Of a stretch of DNA of 64,000 bases, positions 10,355 to 19,760 are shown one piece after another (positions within the stretch are counted from its first letter, which is position 1; every line of letters starts with the position of its first letter). The translations under genes and the position numbers were made by a program. The notes beneath the pieces are model-generated. The model had not been told where the DNA came from. It worked only from the letters and a program-made list of their open reading frames with translations, and ran no database searches. The stretch comes from Ottowia flava (GTDB lineage: Bacteria; Pseudomonadota; Gammaproteobacteria; Burkholderiales; Burkholderiaceae_C): assembly GCF_008017535.1 (NCBI RefSeq), contig NZ_VRUA01000013.1:42553-106552 (forward strand). Direction: 5' to 3'.

Positions 10355-11323
10355 ATGTCCCTGCCACCGCCCGTTCTGGAAGTCCTGCCGCGCGATCTCT
10401 GCGCCTACCGCGCGGGCAACACCGGTATCGACTACGTTCACCGTTTCGAATCGGGCCAGCCAGGGCCGCACGTGCTGATCAACGCATTGACGCACGGTAA
10501 CGAGATTTGCGGGATGGTGGCCGCCACGCACCTGCTGGACCAGGGCGTGCGCCCGAAGATCGGCACGCTCACGATCAGCTTTGCCCACGTCGAGGCGTAC
10601 GAGGGCTTTCGCCAGGACGACCCGTTCGCCAACCGGCAGATCGTGCACAACCTGAACCGTATCTGGTCCGACGAATGGCTGGACGGCCCGCAGGACAGCC
10701 CGGAGCTGCGCCGCGCCCGCGCGCTGCGGCCGGTGGTGGCGGTGGCCGACCACATCCTCGACATCCATTCGACCAGCCAGGACGTGGAGCCGTTCTGGGT
10801 CTACCCCGATTACCCGCGCAACGGCCACGCGGCGCTGGCCGTCGGCGCGCTCGGGCGGGTGACCACCCATCTGGTCATGCCCAGCGGCCTGGGCAGCGGT
10901 ACGCCGCTGATTCAGCACGGGCGCCACGGCGTGGCCGAGAGCAATGCCGGTGTCGCCATGGTGGTGGAATGTGGCCAGCACTTCCTGCAGGCGGCTGCCG
11001 ATGTCGCCACCGCCACGGCGCTCGACTTTCTGGCGCATTTCGGGCTCATTGACGCGCTGCCGGTGTCGGCCGAGGCGCGCGCGACGCCGCAACGGCGACT
11101 GGCGCTGTTGCAGACCTGCATGGTGCATACGCCGGAGTTCCGGTTCGTGCGCCCGCTGCAGGGCTTCGAAATCTTTGCCGAGGGTGAATTGATCGCCACC
11201 GATGGCGACGCGGGTGAAATCCGCGCGCCCTGCGACAACTGCACCGTGATGATGCCTGCGCGCGTGCCGATCGTGGGGCGCGAGGCGGTGTATCTGACGC
11301 GGCCGATCGCCGCCGCGGCCTGA
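10355..11323 (+). CDS. Succinylglutamate desuccinylase/aspartoacylase-family zinc hydrolase
   Basis: A 322-residue protein of the AstE/AspA family, related to zinc carboxypeptidases, which removes acyl groups from N-acyl amino acids or similar amides. The zinc ligands are visible: H47 and E50 in ALTHGNE, and H138 in LDIHSTSQD. The catalytic Glu is probably E205 in VVECGQH. A C-terminal beta-rich domain follows (FRFVRPLQGFEIFAEGE). A GTG 33 bases upstream (10322) is an alternative start. It stands alone and divergent from the LLM gene, without a pathway context to choose the substrate. Confidence 0.85.
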   Translation: MSLPPPVLEVLPRDLCAYRAGNTGIDYVHRFESGQPGPHVLINALTHGNEICGMVAATHLLDQGVRPKIGTLTISFAHVEAYEGFRQDDPFANRQIVHNLNRIWSDEWLDGPQDSPELRRARALRPVVAVADHILDIHSTSQDVEPFWVYPDYPRNGHAALAVGALGRVTTHLVMPSGLGSGTPLIQHGRHGVAESNAGVAMVVECGQHFLQAAADVATATALDFLAHFGLIDALPVSAEARATPQRRLALLQTCMVHTPEFRFVRPLQGFEIFAEGELIATDGDAGEIRAPCDNCTVMMPARVPIVGREAVYLTRPIAAAA

Positions 11324-11371
11324 CGCGCTGGCACCTCGTGTCGGCGAGAATTCATGAAGAAAACATCACAT

Positions 11372-11414
11372 TGCGCTACAACCACCTGCGCAGGCAGCTA
11401 TCAATAGCAGAGTA
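11372..11414 (+). repeat. Interspersed repeat, copy 3
   Basis: A forward copy with a near-consensus core: ACAACCACCTGCGCAGGCAG, CTATC and AATAGC. It lies 30 bases before the start of the carboxymuconolactone decarboxylase-like gene, so it is inside the 5' untranslated region of that gene or its promoter. Confidence 0.8.
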
Positions 11415-11443
11415 AAAATCGCCCTCTTGGGCAGGAGTGAGAC

Positions 11444-11863
11444 ATGTCCACCACGCTTCCCGGTGCGGACCTTGAGCAGAACGAACGTGTGCGCGCCGTG
11501 TTCGAGGACATCCGCCGCACGCGCGGCTCGGATTTCATCAACGCGTTCTGGCGCCACCTGGCGCTGGATCCTGCGCTGCTCGAAGCGACCTGGGCGGAGG
11601 TCCAGCGCACCATGGTCGCGCCGTCCGCGCTGGATCCGCTCACTAAGGAACTGATCTACATCGCCGTGTCCACTGCAAACGGTTGCGGCTACTGCGTGCA
11701 TTCGCACACCGCCGCCGCACGCGCCAAGGGCATGACCGATGCGCAGTACGCCGACCTGCTGGCCGTAATCGGTCTGGCGGGCAAGACCAATCACCTGGCG
11801 ACGGCACTGCAGGTCCCGGTTGACCCGGTTTTTGACCTGCGTCAGGACGGCGGACGTGCATGA
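11444..11863 (+). CDS. Carboxymuconolactone decarboxylase/AhpD-like protein
   Basis: A 139-residue all-helical protein of the CMD/AhpD superfamily. The redox motif C81-GY-C84 followed by H88 (CGYCVHSHT) matches the AhpD-type disulfide reductase centre. A peroxidase-reducing or general antioxidant role is therefore likelier than decarboxylation. The preceding helix TKELIYIAVSTANG is typical. A good ribosome binding site (AGGAG, ending eight bases before the ATG) supports the start. It appears monocistronic. The partner peroxiredoxin is not in the window. Confidence 0.85.
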   Translation: MSTTLPGADLEQNERVRAVFEDIRRTRGSDFINAFWRHLALDPALLEATWAEVQRTMVAPSALDPLTKELIYIAVSTANGCGYCVHSHTAAARAKGMTDAQYADLLAVIGLAGKTNHLATALQVPVDPVFDLRQDGGRA

Positions 11864-12008
11864 AGCCGAAAAATTTCGCGCTTTGAAGGCCCGGGCGACC
11901 CCAGTACGGGTAAAACAGCCACGTGGGAGCGATACAGTTGGCAAAAGCAGACATCCGCGGCAGCCGTTTTGGCCGACGGTGTAATCTGATGGCCTCCACC
12001 TCCCACCC

Positions 12009-14672
12009 ATGCAAGCGGTCAGCACCAACAGCCCATTGATCAAGCGCAGCAGACAGGAAGCCGTGTTCCTGGCTTCTTCGATGATCGACCGCTGCGTGGA
12101 AGCTGCCAGTGCTGCGCTGCACGAAGCCGAGCGCACGGCCAAATCGATGGCCACCCGCATAGAGCTTGGGGACGCCGCTGCTGCGCTGACCAAGCAACGC
12201 GCCACGATGCGCACCGGTTACGCCGCCAGCGTGGATGACGCCATCGGCAAGGCGCTGAACGAAGCGCGCTCGCAGGCCGACGCGCACAAGCCCGAAAAGG
12301 GCGGCCGGATGCTTGAGGCCGACTCGTCGCTGGCCTTGTTGGACGACGCAGAAGTGGCGCGCTTCGTGGAGGCCTCGCGCCTGCAGCAGACCGCCATGCC
12401 GGTGGTCGAGCATGCGCTGGCACGCCTGGACTCGCTGATGAGCTCGGCCCTTGGTCTGCCCGTGGTGCGCGCCGACCTGAACCCTCTGCGCCCCGAAATC
12501 CTGTGCAACGCGCTGCTCGAGTTGCTGGGCTCATTCGGCGAATCGACCCAAATCCAGAGCCACTGGACGCGCGCGCTGGCGCGGCCATTTGCAGGCGAGT
12601 TGCAGCGGCTGTATGAAGCCATCGGAAAGTTGCTGGAGTCGCAGGGCGTCGAGGAAGCCCGCTATCGTCTGAAGCTGACCGAAGGGGGGAGCTTGCCGCC
12701 GCAGAAGTCCGGCACGGGTGGCTCCGGGACCGGAAACGCCAGTGGGAATGGCTCCGGGTCCGCAGGCAGCGCGCCGGGTGGCGCGCCAGGCCAAGGAGTT
12801 CCTGCGACATCCGGCGATGGCGGTGCTTCTCGCCGTGCGCTGTTCCCCCACATGGGCGATCTGGCTCAGGCACGGCCAGCGGTTCCCCAAGCACTGATCC
12901 GAGACTTTCTGTACCGCCCGCAGTGGGTCTCCGAAAACGACGAGCCGCTGCCGCCGGCTTACTACGAAGCGGTGACCGCGCAACTGGCCGGGGCCATTCG
13001 TGCCAGCAGCCACGCGCCATCATTTGACGAAGCGGCACAGGCCCGTCAGCGTCTGCGCGACAAGGCGCTCAGTGTGGTCGACCGGCCAGCGCGTGCGGTC
13101 GACGTGGCCACGCCACTGCCACCCCAACAATGGGGTGAAGCTGCGCAGCCGGCGGCGCGCACGCGCACGCTGATGGAATTGAAGAGCCAGGCCACCAAGA
13201 TCAGCCAGGCGCTGGGCCTAGACGCGGTGCGTACCCTGGTTTCCCAGGTGGCGGGTGACCATCGCGTGATGGCACCGGTGCGCGAGGCGTTCGTTGCCAT
13301 GGAGCCGGCGCTGCTGCGCATGGCCATGAAGGACCCGCGCTTCTTTGGGGACGACCACCATCCGGCGCGGCGGCTGATTGAAGGTGTTGCACAGCGCAGC
13401 TTTAAGTACAACGACGAGTATGCGGATGAGTTCGAGCAATTCATGGCCCCGGTGCGCGACGCGGTGCGAGAACTCAATGACCGGCCCGAAGCGAGTAATT
13501 CGGCCTTCGGCGCCCAATTGGAGCAACTCGAAACGCGTTGGCAAGCCGAGGATGTGGTCGAGACGGACGCGCAGGAGGCCGGTCTGCGCTCCATGCATTT
13601 TGCGCAGGAGCGCCAGACGCTTGCTGACAAGGTCGCCTGGGAGTTCAGCCTGCGCTCCGACCTGGATCGCGTGCCGGTGGTTGTCGCCGATTTCCTGTTC
13701 CAGGACTGGTCGCTGGTGATTGCGCATGCCCAGTTGACCGACAAGCGTGGCCAGTTGGACCCAGGCGGCTATCTGGCGGTGGTGACCGACCTGCTGTGGA
13801 GCGTGAAGCGCGAAGCCGTGCTGAAGGAACCACGCCGGCTGTTCGAGGTGGTGCCGGGTGTGTTGCAGACGCTGCGCCGCGGGCTCGAGATGCTTGGCAA
13901 AGAGGCGCGCGAGACCGATACGTTCTTCAATGCGCTGATGCGGTATCACGACCCGGTGTTGCGCTTGCGGCGTCTGCGCAGCGCGCGCGACGCCGAGGCA
14001 TCGGGCCTGACAAGGCTGGACGACGACTCGAGTCTGCTCATGCCGCTGGACATGGAAACCGAAGCCCTGCCTTTGGAGCGCCCATCGCCCCGTGTGGCTG
14101 AGCAGCCCTGGTTGGGCAGGCACGAGCGAGTGGCAGCGGGCTTTGACGATCATGGCTCGGGTATGGCGCCACTGGAGGCCGACGAAGGCATGACGTCCAT
14201 GGCTTCGCTCGATAGCGGGCATCCGGCGGACGAGGTATCACGGTTTGCCGAGCCAGAGCCGGCACCTGCTGCGGTAGGTGATTTCGTCCCGCTCGACCAG
14301 CCCGAGCCGGCGTTGCTGGGCGCCCCGCGTATCAGTGATGCTGCGCATGTGCCAGTTCCTGATGCGCCTCCGGATGACGCTGAACTGGCGCGCCAGCGCG
14401 CCATTCTTGAGCGTCTGCGCACTGGCGACTGGGTGGATTTGCGCGTGCGCGGTCAGTGGCGCCGTGCGCAGCTGAGCTGGAGCAGCGAAAACGGGTCGCT
14501 CTTCATGTTCGTCAGCCGTGGCGGGCGCCCGCACAGCATGACCCGGCGTACCTGCGAGAAGCTGATCCGCACACGCCACCTGCGACCCGTGGATGCGGCG
14601 GCCGTGGTCGACAAGGCGCTGCGCCGACTGTCCGACAGTCCCTCTGCGGAGCACGAGCACGTTACGGTCTGA
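12009..14672 (+). CDS. DUF1631-family protein
   Basis: An 887-residue cytoplasmic protein of the DUF1631 family, found widely in proteobacteria and of unproven function. The N-terminal helical part (1-220) is followed by a Gly/Ser-rich linker at about 230-265 (GGSGTGNASGNGSGSAGS). The large helical core comes next (ALIRDFLYRPQW to RRLRSARDAE), then an acidic low-complexity region. The last 90 residues look like a small beta-barrel (TGDWVDLRVRGQWRRAQLSW), as in PilZ-related domains. No transmembrane segment. It is monocistronic; a weak hairpin plus T-run follows at about 14790-14808. A c-di-GMP link is only a guess from the barrel. Confidence 0.85.
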   Translation: MQAVSTNSPLIKRSRQEAVFLASSMIDRCVEAASAALHEAERTAKSMATRIELGDAAAALTKQRATMRTGYAASVDDAIGKALNEARSQADAHKPEKGGRMLEADSSLALLDDAEVARFVEASRLQQTAMPVVEHALARLDSLMSSALGLPVVRADLNPLRPEILCNALLELLGSFGESTQIQSHWTRALARPFAGELQRLYEAIGKLLESQGVEEARYRLKLTEGGSLPPQKSGTGGSGTGNASGNGSGSAGSAPGGAPGQGVPATSGDGGASRRALFPHMGDLAQARPAVPQALIRDFLYRPQWVSENDEPLPPAYYEAVTAQLAGAIRASSHAPSFDEAAQARQRLRDKALSVVDRPARAVDVATPLPPQQWGEAAQPAARTRTLMELKSQATKISQALGLDAVRTLVSQVAGDHRVMAPVREAFVAMEPALLRMAMKDPRFFGDDHHPARRLIEGVAQRSFKYNDEYADEFEQFMAPVRDAVRELNDRPEASNSAFGAQLEQLETRWQAEDVVETDAQEAGLRSMHFAQERQTLADKVAWEFSLRSDLDRVPVVVADFLFQDWSLVIAHAQLTDKRGQLDPGGYLAVVTDLLWSVKREAVLKEPRRLFEVVPGVLQTLRRGLEMLGKEARETDTFFNALMRYHDPVLRLRRLRSARDAEASGLTRLDDDSSLLMPLDMETEALPLERPSPRVAEQPWLGRHERVAAGFDDHGSGMAPLEADEGMTSMASLDSGHPADEVSRFAEPEPAPAAVGDFVPLDQPEPALLGAPRISDAAHVPVPDAPPDDAELARQRAILERLRTGDWVDLRVRGQWRRAQLSWSSENGSLFMFVSRGGRPHSMTRRTCEKLIRTRHLRPVDAAAVVDKALRRLSDSPSAEHEHVTV

Positions 14673-14807
14673 GGCGGTGCAGTTCCGCTGGCCGTCACAC
14701 CGTGACCGCCGCCTCAGCTCTTGTCGGGGCAATGCCAAACGCCCTGGACTGGCTCTGCCAGCAAGGAAGCACGCGATTTTGAAGTCAGGCGCCGAGAGGG
14801 CTTTTTT

Positions 14808-14823
14808 TACTCTTAAAAGAGTA
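14808..14823. promoter_or_regulatory. Perfect 16-bp palindrome upstream of the esterase gene
   Basis: TACTCTTAAAAGAGTA is fully self-complementary and stands in an A/T-rich island about 85 bases before the esterase ATG. It could be an operator or a short cruciform. No regulator is linked to it. The gap 14673-14907 otherwise holds only the weak T-run hairpin noted for the preceding gene. Confidence 0.3.
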
Positions 14824-14907
14824 GCTTGTTGCGGCGTATCGGCTTGGGCCGAGCGGTGATTTGATTCATATTTCGGGCGTCACTTTCGCAGCCGCTACCA
14901 TGGACGC

Positions 14908-15609
14908 ATGAGCACACTGCCCGACACCATCGACATTGAAACCGGCGCCGATCCGCGCGCCAGCATCATCGTGCTGCACGGCCTGGGCGCCAGCGGGCAC
15001 GACTTCGAGCCCTTCGCGCAAGAGATCGACCTCGCCGCCGTCGGCCCGGTGCGCTGGGTGTTTCCGCACGCGCCGCAGATTCCCGTGACGCTCAACGGCG
15101 GCTACGTGATGCCAGCCTGGTACGACATCCACACCGACTGGTCGCAGGAAGACGAAGCGGGCCTGCGCCGATCACAAGCGCTGGTCGACGGCCTACTGGC
15201 GCGCGAACAGGCGCGCGGCGTGCCAGCACGTCGCACCGTCCTGGCGGGCTTCTCGCAAGGCTGCGCGATGGCTTTGCTGACGGGCTTGCGCTATGGCCAG
15301 CGTCTGGCCGGCGTGGCGGGCATGTCCGGCTACCTGCCGCTGGCGCGCCAGCTGGCGACGGAGCGCAGCGCCGCCAATGCCGACGTACCGATCTGGCTGG
15401 CCCATGGCACGCAGGACGAGATGATCGCGCTGCCGCGCGCCGAGGCCTCGCGCGACGCCCTGCAGGTGCTGGGCTACGCCGTCGAATGGCACAGCTACCC
15501 CATGGGCCATTCGGTCTGCATGGAAGAGGTGGTCGACTTGCAGCGCTGGCTGCTGAAAGTGCTGGCGGCCGGAAGCCGAACCCGGGGCGCCGCTGCCGCC
15601 GCTGTCTGA
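14908..15609 (+). CDS. Carboxylesterase/phospholipase-type alpha/beta hydrolase
   Basis: A 233-residue alpha/beta hydrolase of the bacterial carboxylesterase II / acyl-protein thioesterase group. The oxyanion loop is HGLGASG (24-30). The nucleophile S116 lies in AGFSQGCA, and D170 (HGTQDEMI) and H201 (GHSVC) complete the triad. No signal peptide is visible, so it is cytosolic. The PAWYDIHT segment is typical of this group. It hydrolyses short-chain acyl esters or lysophospholipids in characterised relatives. The C-terminal Ala-rich tail is atypical but short. Confidence 0.9.
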   Translation: MSTLPDTIDIETGADPRASIIVLHGLGASGHDFEPFAQEIDLAAVGPVRWVFPHAPQIPVTLNGGYVMPAWYDIHTDWSQEDEAGLRRSQALVDGLLAREQARGVPARRTVLAGFSQGCAMALLTGLRYGQRLAGVAGMSGYLPLARQLATERSAANADVPIWLAHGTQDEMIALPRAEASRDALQVLGYAVEWHSYPMGHSVCMEEVVDLQRWLLKVLAAGSRTRGAAAAAV

Positions 15610-15646
15610 CAGACACGGCACGGGCGCTGGGCCATCATGCGGCCCC

Positions 15647-17482
15647 ATGCGCACGCTCTGGAAATACCTCAAACCCCAATCCCGCCTGGTCGCGTTGGCC
15701 CTGCTGCTGGCGGCGATCAGCCAGGTGCTGGCGCTGGTAGACCCGATCATCTTCGGCAAGCTGATCGACGAGTACGCGACGAAGAAGGGCATACGGCCTG
15801 ACGACGAGCTGGTGCGCGGCGCGTTGGGCCTGCTGGGCATTGCGGTTGCGGTGGCGCTGGGTTCGCGCGCGGCGCGGGCGCTGCAGGACTACGTCACGCG
15901 CATGGTCGTGCAGCGCTTTGGCACGCAGCTGTTCAACGACGGCCTGCGCCAGACCATGCGCCTGAACTTTCAGGAGTACGAGGACGCGCGTACCGGGGAA
16001 ACCCTGGCGCTGCTGATGCGCCTGCGCACCGACACCGAGCGGCTGATCAACTCGATGATCAACGTGCTGTTCGCGTCCGTCATCGGCCTGGCGTTTCTGC
16101 TGTGGTACGCGGTGACCAAAAGCTGGTTGCTGGTGCCGGTATTCCTGATCGGGCTGGTGGTGCTGGGCGGGCTCTCGGGGCTGCTCAGCCGGCAGATTCG
16201 CAGCCAGCAGCGCTCCATCAACCGCGAAACCACGCGCAACGCCGGCTTCATCACCGAATCGCTGCGCAACGTGGCGCTGATCAAGAGCCTGGGCCTCACC
16301 TTCCGCGAAGTGCGGCGCATGCACGCCAAGACCGAGGAGATCTTTGCGCTGGAGATGGCCAAGGTCAAACGCATCCGCTGGCTGAGCTTCTTGCAGGGCG
16401 CGACGCTCAGCCTGCTCAAGCTGTCGGTGCTGTTCGTGCTGCTGTGGTTGATTTTCCGCAACGTGCTGAGCACAGGCGAACTGATTGCCATGCAGTTCAT
16501 CTCGGTCGCCATCCTCGGGCCGCTGCAGGAGTTGGGCACCATCATCCTCGCCTGGCGCGAAGCCAGCGCTTCACTGACCAATTACGACGAATTGATGGCC
16601 AAGCCGGTTGAGCGCCGCCCGTCCGACGCCGTGCCGTTGGGGCCGATTGAGACGCTGCGCTTCGACAACGTGGTGTTTCGCCACCGCGGTGCGACGGAAA
16701 ACTCCATCGACGGCGTGAGTTTTTCAGCGAAGCTGGGCGACACGCTGGCTTTCGTCGGCCCGTCGGGTTCGGGCAAATCGACGCTGGTCAAGCTGTTGCT
16801 GGGGCTGTACCGGCCCGATGCCGGCGCCATCCTGTTCAACGACATCGACGCGCGCCGCATTCGCTACAACGAGGCGCGGCGCCAGGTCGGATACGTGACG
16901 CAGGAGACTACGCTTTTCGCCGGCACGGTGCGTGAAAACCTGCTTTTCGTACGACCGGATGCCACCGACGCCGAAATGCAAGCCGCGCTGGCGCAGGCCC
17001 AGGCCGCTGGCCTGGTGGCGCGCCTGCCGCAGGGGCTGGAGACGATGATTGGGGAGTCGGGCTACAAGCTGTCGGGCGGCGAGCGCCAGCGCCTGTCCAT
17101 CGCGCGGGCGCTGCTGCGACAGCCCCGGCTGCTCATTTTTGACGAAGCGACGTCGGCGCTGGATTCGCTGACCGAGCAGCAGGTGACCGACACCGTGCGC
17201 GAGGTGTCGCGCGGCAGCCAGCAGATCGGCATCCTGATCGCGCACCGGTTATCGACCATCCTGCACGCCAGCGTCATCTACGTGCTGGAGCGCGGGCGCA
17301 TCGTGGAGCAGGGCACGCACGACGCGCTGCTGGCGCACAAGGGCCTGTACTACGCCATGTGGCGCCAGCAGATCGGTGAACGCGAAAGCGGCGCCATGCT
17401 GGAAGAGCGCCAGCGCAAGGCTGAAAAGGCGCAACTGCAGGAAGCGCAGGCAGCGTTGGGCGGGGCCGACCCGCTGCCATGA
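15647..17482 (+). CDS. ABC transporter, fused permease and ATPase (MsbA-like exporter)
   Basis: A 611-residue half-transporter with an N-terminal six-helix membrane domain (about 1-320) and a C-terminal nucleotide-binding domain. The latter has Walker A GPSGSGKST, Q-loop VTQET, signature LSGGERQ, Walker B LLIFDEATSALD and H-loop AHRLS, all intact. It should work as a homodimeric exporter of lipids, peptides or drugs. It starts 37 bases after the esterase stop, so the two may be co-transcribed. The substrate is not predictable from sequence alone. Confidence 0.92.
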   Translation: MRTLWKYLKPQSRLVALALLLAAISQVLALVDPIIFGKLIDEYATKKGIRPDDELVRGALGLLGIAVAVALGSRAARALQDYVTRMVVQRFGTQLFNDGLRQTMRLNFQEYEDARTGETLALLMRLRTDTERLINSMINVLFASVIGLAFLLWYAVTKSWLLVPVFLIGLVVLGGLSGLLSRQIRSQQRSINRETTRNAGFITESLRNVALIKSLGLTFREVRRMHAKTEEIFALEMAKVKRIRWLSFLQGATLSLLKLSVLFVLLWLIFRNVLSTGELIAMQFISVAILGPLQELGTIILAWREASASLTNYDELMAKPVERRPSDAVPLGPIETLRFDNVVFRHRGATENSIDGVSFSAKLGDTLAFVGPSGSGKSTLVKLLLGLYRPDAGAILFNDIDARRIRYNEARRQVGYVTQETTLFAGTVRENLLFVRPDATDAEMQAALAQAQAAGLVARLPQGLETMIGESGYKLSGGERQRLSIARALLRQPRLLIFDEATSALDSLTEQQVTDTVREVSRGSQQIGILIAHRLSTILHASVIYVLERGRIVEQGTHDALLAHKGLYYAMWRQQIGERESGAMLEERQRKAEKAQLQEAQAALGGADPLP

Positions 17483-17501
17483 CCGCGGCTCGCGCGGGCA
17501 G

Positions 17502-18590
17502 TTAGTGCGCCGGCTTCACCGGTGCTTCACGCACCAGACGGAAGCCGACCAGCACGTAGCGTGTGCTGGTGCTGTTCCAGTTGCGAAAGGCGGTGCGCGC
17601 ATACAGCGGCCAGCTGTGCCAGGACCCGCCACGGCGCACCTTGACGTCGCCATCATCGGGGCCGGTGGGGTCGCTGGCTGGCGACTGGGCATAGTAGTCG
17701 TCCCCATACCAGTCGGAACACCACTCCCATACGTTGCCAATCATGTCGTACAGCCCCCAGGCGTTGGGCTGGAAGCTGCCAACCGGCGCGGTGAAGGCGA
17801 AGCCGTCGCTTCCCGAGCCAGCCTGTTCGCGCCACCGTGGCCAGCGCAGCGCGGTCTCGCTGTCGAAAGTGTTGGCGGTGCGCAGCACCTCCGCGGGATC
17901 GTCGCCCCCCTGGAACCGGGTGCGGGTGCCGGCGCGGGCCGCGTATTCCCATTCGGCTTCGGTCGGCAGGCGGTAGGTCACGCCTTCCTGCTGGCTCAGC
18001 CAGCGCGCCATGGCCACGGCGTCGTTCCAGCTGACGTTCACCACCGGATGTTGGTCGGTCTGCGCAAAGCCCGGGTTTTCCCACGAGTACCGTGGGTCGC
18101 GCCCCTCGAACAGGTCGGCACGTTCGGTGTTGGGCGGGTTGTAGTCGGGGTTAAAGCCGTAGCCGCCGGTGCCGTCGCGCACCGATTCGGGCACGTAGCC
18201 CGATTGGCGCAAGAACTCGCGGAACTGGCCCACGGTGACCTCGTGGGTGCCCATCCAGAAATCGCGCGTGATGCGCACGCTATGCACCGGTGCCTCGTCC
18301 TTGAACTCGCCCAGGCGCTTGGCATCCGCGTGCGGGAAGGCCTTGGACAGGGCCGAGGGAGATTCGTCGCTGCCCATCAGGAATTCGCCCGCCGGAATAT
18401 GCGCGAACGCGATGCCGACGCGGTCGGTCGCGGTGCGCTGCGAAGGGGCAGCCTCAGGCGCGGCCGTTGGCGTTGATGTGCCACAGGCCGCCAGCAAGGT
18501 CGCGCTGAGCAGCGCAGCGGCCCAGGCACGACGGTGGGCAAGTTGGGTAGCGCGAGGTCGGCGCACGGAATCAGTGACGGTGGTCGGCAT
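17502..18590 (-). CDS. Formylglycine-generating-enzyme-like (SUMF1) lipoprotein
   Basis: A 362-residue protein with a lipoprotein signal (lipobox LLAAC, lipidated C36) followed by a complete FGE-sulfatase/SUMF1 domain. Family markers are AGEFLMGSDE, VNVSWNDAVAMARWLS, RLPTEAEWEYAARAG, IGNVWEWCSDWYG and the closing RRGGSWHS and GFRLVR. Only the sequence ...WEWCSDW supplies a Cys in the region where true formylglycine generators bind copper. I therefore cannot say it is an active generator; many members are PvdO/EgtB-type or non-catalytic. Export to the cell envelope is inferred. No sulfatase gene is nearby. Confidence 0.85.
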   Translation of the reverse strand: MPTTVTDSVRRPRATQLAHRRAWAAALLSATLLAACGTSTPTAAPEAAPSQRTATDRVGIAFAHIPAGEFLMGSDESPSALSKAFPHADAKRLGEFKDEAPVHSVRITRDFWMGTHEVTVGQFREFLRQSGYVPESVRDGTGGYGFNPDYNPPNTERADLFEGRDPRYSWENPGFAQTDQHPVVNVSWNDAVAMARWLSQQEGVTYRLPTEAEWEYAARAGTRTRFQGGDDPAEVLRTANTFDSETALRWPRWREQAGSGSDGFAFTAPVGSFQPNAWGLYDMIGNVWEWCSDWYGDDYYAQSPASDPTGPDDGDVKVRRGGSWHSWPLYARTAFRNWNSTSTRYVLVGFRLVREAPVKPAH

Positions 18591-18684
18591 AGCGGGCGAT
18601 GCTCTCAGGGGCAAGGGTAGGGTGTCAACGCGTTCGTGCCTCCAGGTCACGGGACAAGGCGCGCGCTGACCATGGTGCGCTTCA

Positions 18685-19560
18685 TCAGCTGGCGAGGAAC
18701 AGCGCCGGGTCGACCGACGCGCGGTTGAGGGTGATGGTCCAGTGCAGGTGCGGGCCAGTCACGCGGCCGGTCGCGCCCACGTCGCCCACGCGGTCGCCCA
18801 CGGCCAGGCGGTCGCCGTTCTTCACGCGGATGCGGCTCAGGTGGCACATCATCGACAGCAGGCCGCCGCCGTGGTCCAGCCAGACGGTGTTGCCGTTGAA
18901 GAAGTAGTTGCCGGCGTCGATGACGGTGGCGGGCATGGGCGCGATGACGGCGGTGCCGGTCGGCGCGGCAATGTCCATGCCACTGTGTGGGTTGCGCGGC
19001 TGGCCGTTGAAAAAGCGCCGCAGCCCGAACGAGCTGGAACGCCGTCCCGGCGTCGGTTGGCGCATCTGCAGCGGCACGGTGGGTGGCGCGCTCAGCGTGG
19101 CGATGACGCCTTGCTGGTGGGCGCGCTCGCGTTCGTGGCGCGCCAGGTCTTCGGGAGACAGATCCACCGTGCGCGGGGATACCTTCAGGTGTTGTTCGGT
19201 ATAGCGCTTGGGCTCAATGGTGTAGGCGAGTTCGCGTTCGCGACCATCGGCGCTGCGCAGGCGGATGCGTCCCGTGCCGGGTTCAGCCGAGAGCGCGATG
19301 CCCACCAGCGCGGTCCATCCGGCGGGGCCGCCCAGCACCAGCACGGGAACGTCGCCATTGAATGCGGCAGGGCGCTCGGGCGCGGCGCCCAAGGCGACAT
19401 GCGCGACGCCGCCCGGCACGGCGGATTCGCGCGGCCAAGGTAAGTCGGTAGAAGCAGCCGGCTGCGCGACGGCCCAGCGCGGCGCCAGCGTCGCCAGACC
19501 CGGGACGAAGATCATGAGGCGACGGCTCAAGTGATGCGCGACAGGCTGTGGATCAGGCAT
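18685..19560 (-). CDS. M23-family (LytM) murein peptidase
   Basis: A 291-residue exported peptidase with a signal peptide (ending near WAVAQPA) and a C-terminal LytM domain. The zinc ligands are present: HSGMDIA gives the first His and Asp, and TGPHLHW gives the H-x-H pair. An active enzyme cutting peptidoglycan cross-links is therefore expected. The N-terminal 150 residues form the Csd3/NlpD-like spacer typical of this type. It lies downstream of the divergent bacteriohemerythrin region and upstream of the SUMF1 lipoprotein on the same strand, with 94 bases between. Confidence 0.9.
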   Translation of the reverse strand: MPDPQPVAHHLSRRLMIFVPGLATLAPRWAVAQPAASTDLPWPRESAVPGGVAHVALGAAPERPAAFNGDVPVLVLGGPAGWTALVGIALSAEPGTGRIRLRSADGRERELAYTIEPKRYTEQHLKVSPRTVDLSPEDLARHERERAHQQGVIATLSAPPTVPLQMRQPTPGRRSSSFGLRRFFNGQPRNPHSGMDIAAPTGTAVIAPMPATVIDAGNYFFNGNTVWLDHGGGLLSMMCHLSRIRVKNGDRLAVGDRVGDVGATGRVTGPHLHWTITLNRASVDPALFLAS

Positions 19561-19579
19561 GAAAAGTGAAGTTGACGCA

Positions 19580-19613
19580 TGCCAGACCAGCGCAGGCAGC
19601 TACCAATAGTGTA
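19580..19613 (+). repeat. Interspersed repeat, copy 4 (partial)
   Basis: The 3' half of a forward copy: GACCAGCGCAGGCAGCTACC followed by AATAG. It lies in the gap between the M23 peptidase and the bacteriohemerythrin gene, upstream of the FNR-type box. Confidence 0.65.
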
Positions 19614-19680
19614 GTGAATTGCGGGCCGAGCGCCACCCTTTGCAGCACTTTCGAACAGGGGGTGGAGTTTGTTACCCCCG

Positions 19681-19694
19681 TTGATGTGAGTCAA
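19681..19694 (+). promoter_or_regulatory. FNR/Anr-type box of the bacteriohemerythrin promoter
   Basis: TTGATGTGAGTCAA differs from the FNR consensus TTGAT-N4-ATCAA at one base. Its centre is 41.5 bases before 19729, and GATACT at 19717-19722 fits a -10 element for a start at that base. This is the class II activator geometry. The promoter call is inference from motif and spacing. Confidence 0.6.
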
Positions 19695-19760
19695 ATAGTA
19701 CACAGCGACATCGGTCGATACTGTGGCCAACATCTGAAAACCTTGGACTACAGCATTGCC

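Noticed and set aside
14808..14823. Palindrome TACTCTTAAAAGAGTA as a terminator
   Set aside because: The loop would be only two bases and the T-run precedes it; kept only as a weak regulatory candidate.
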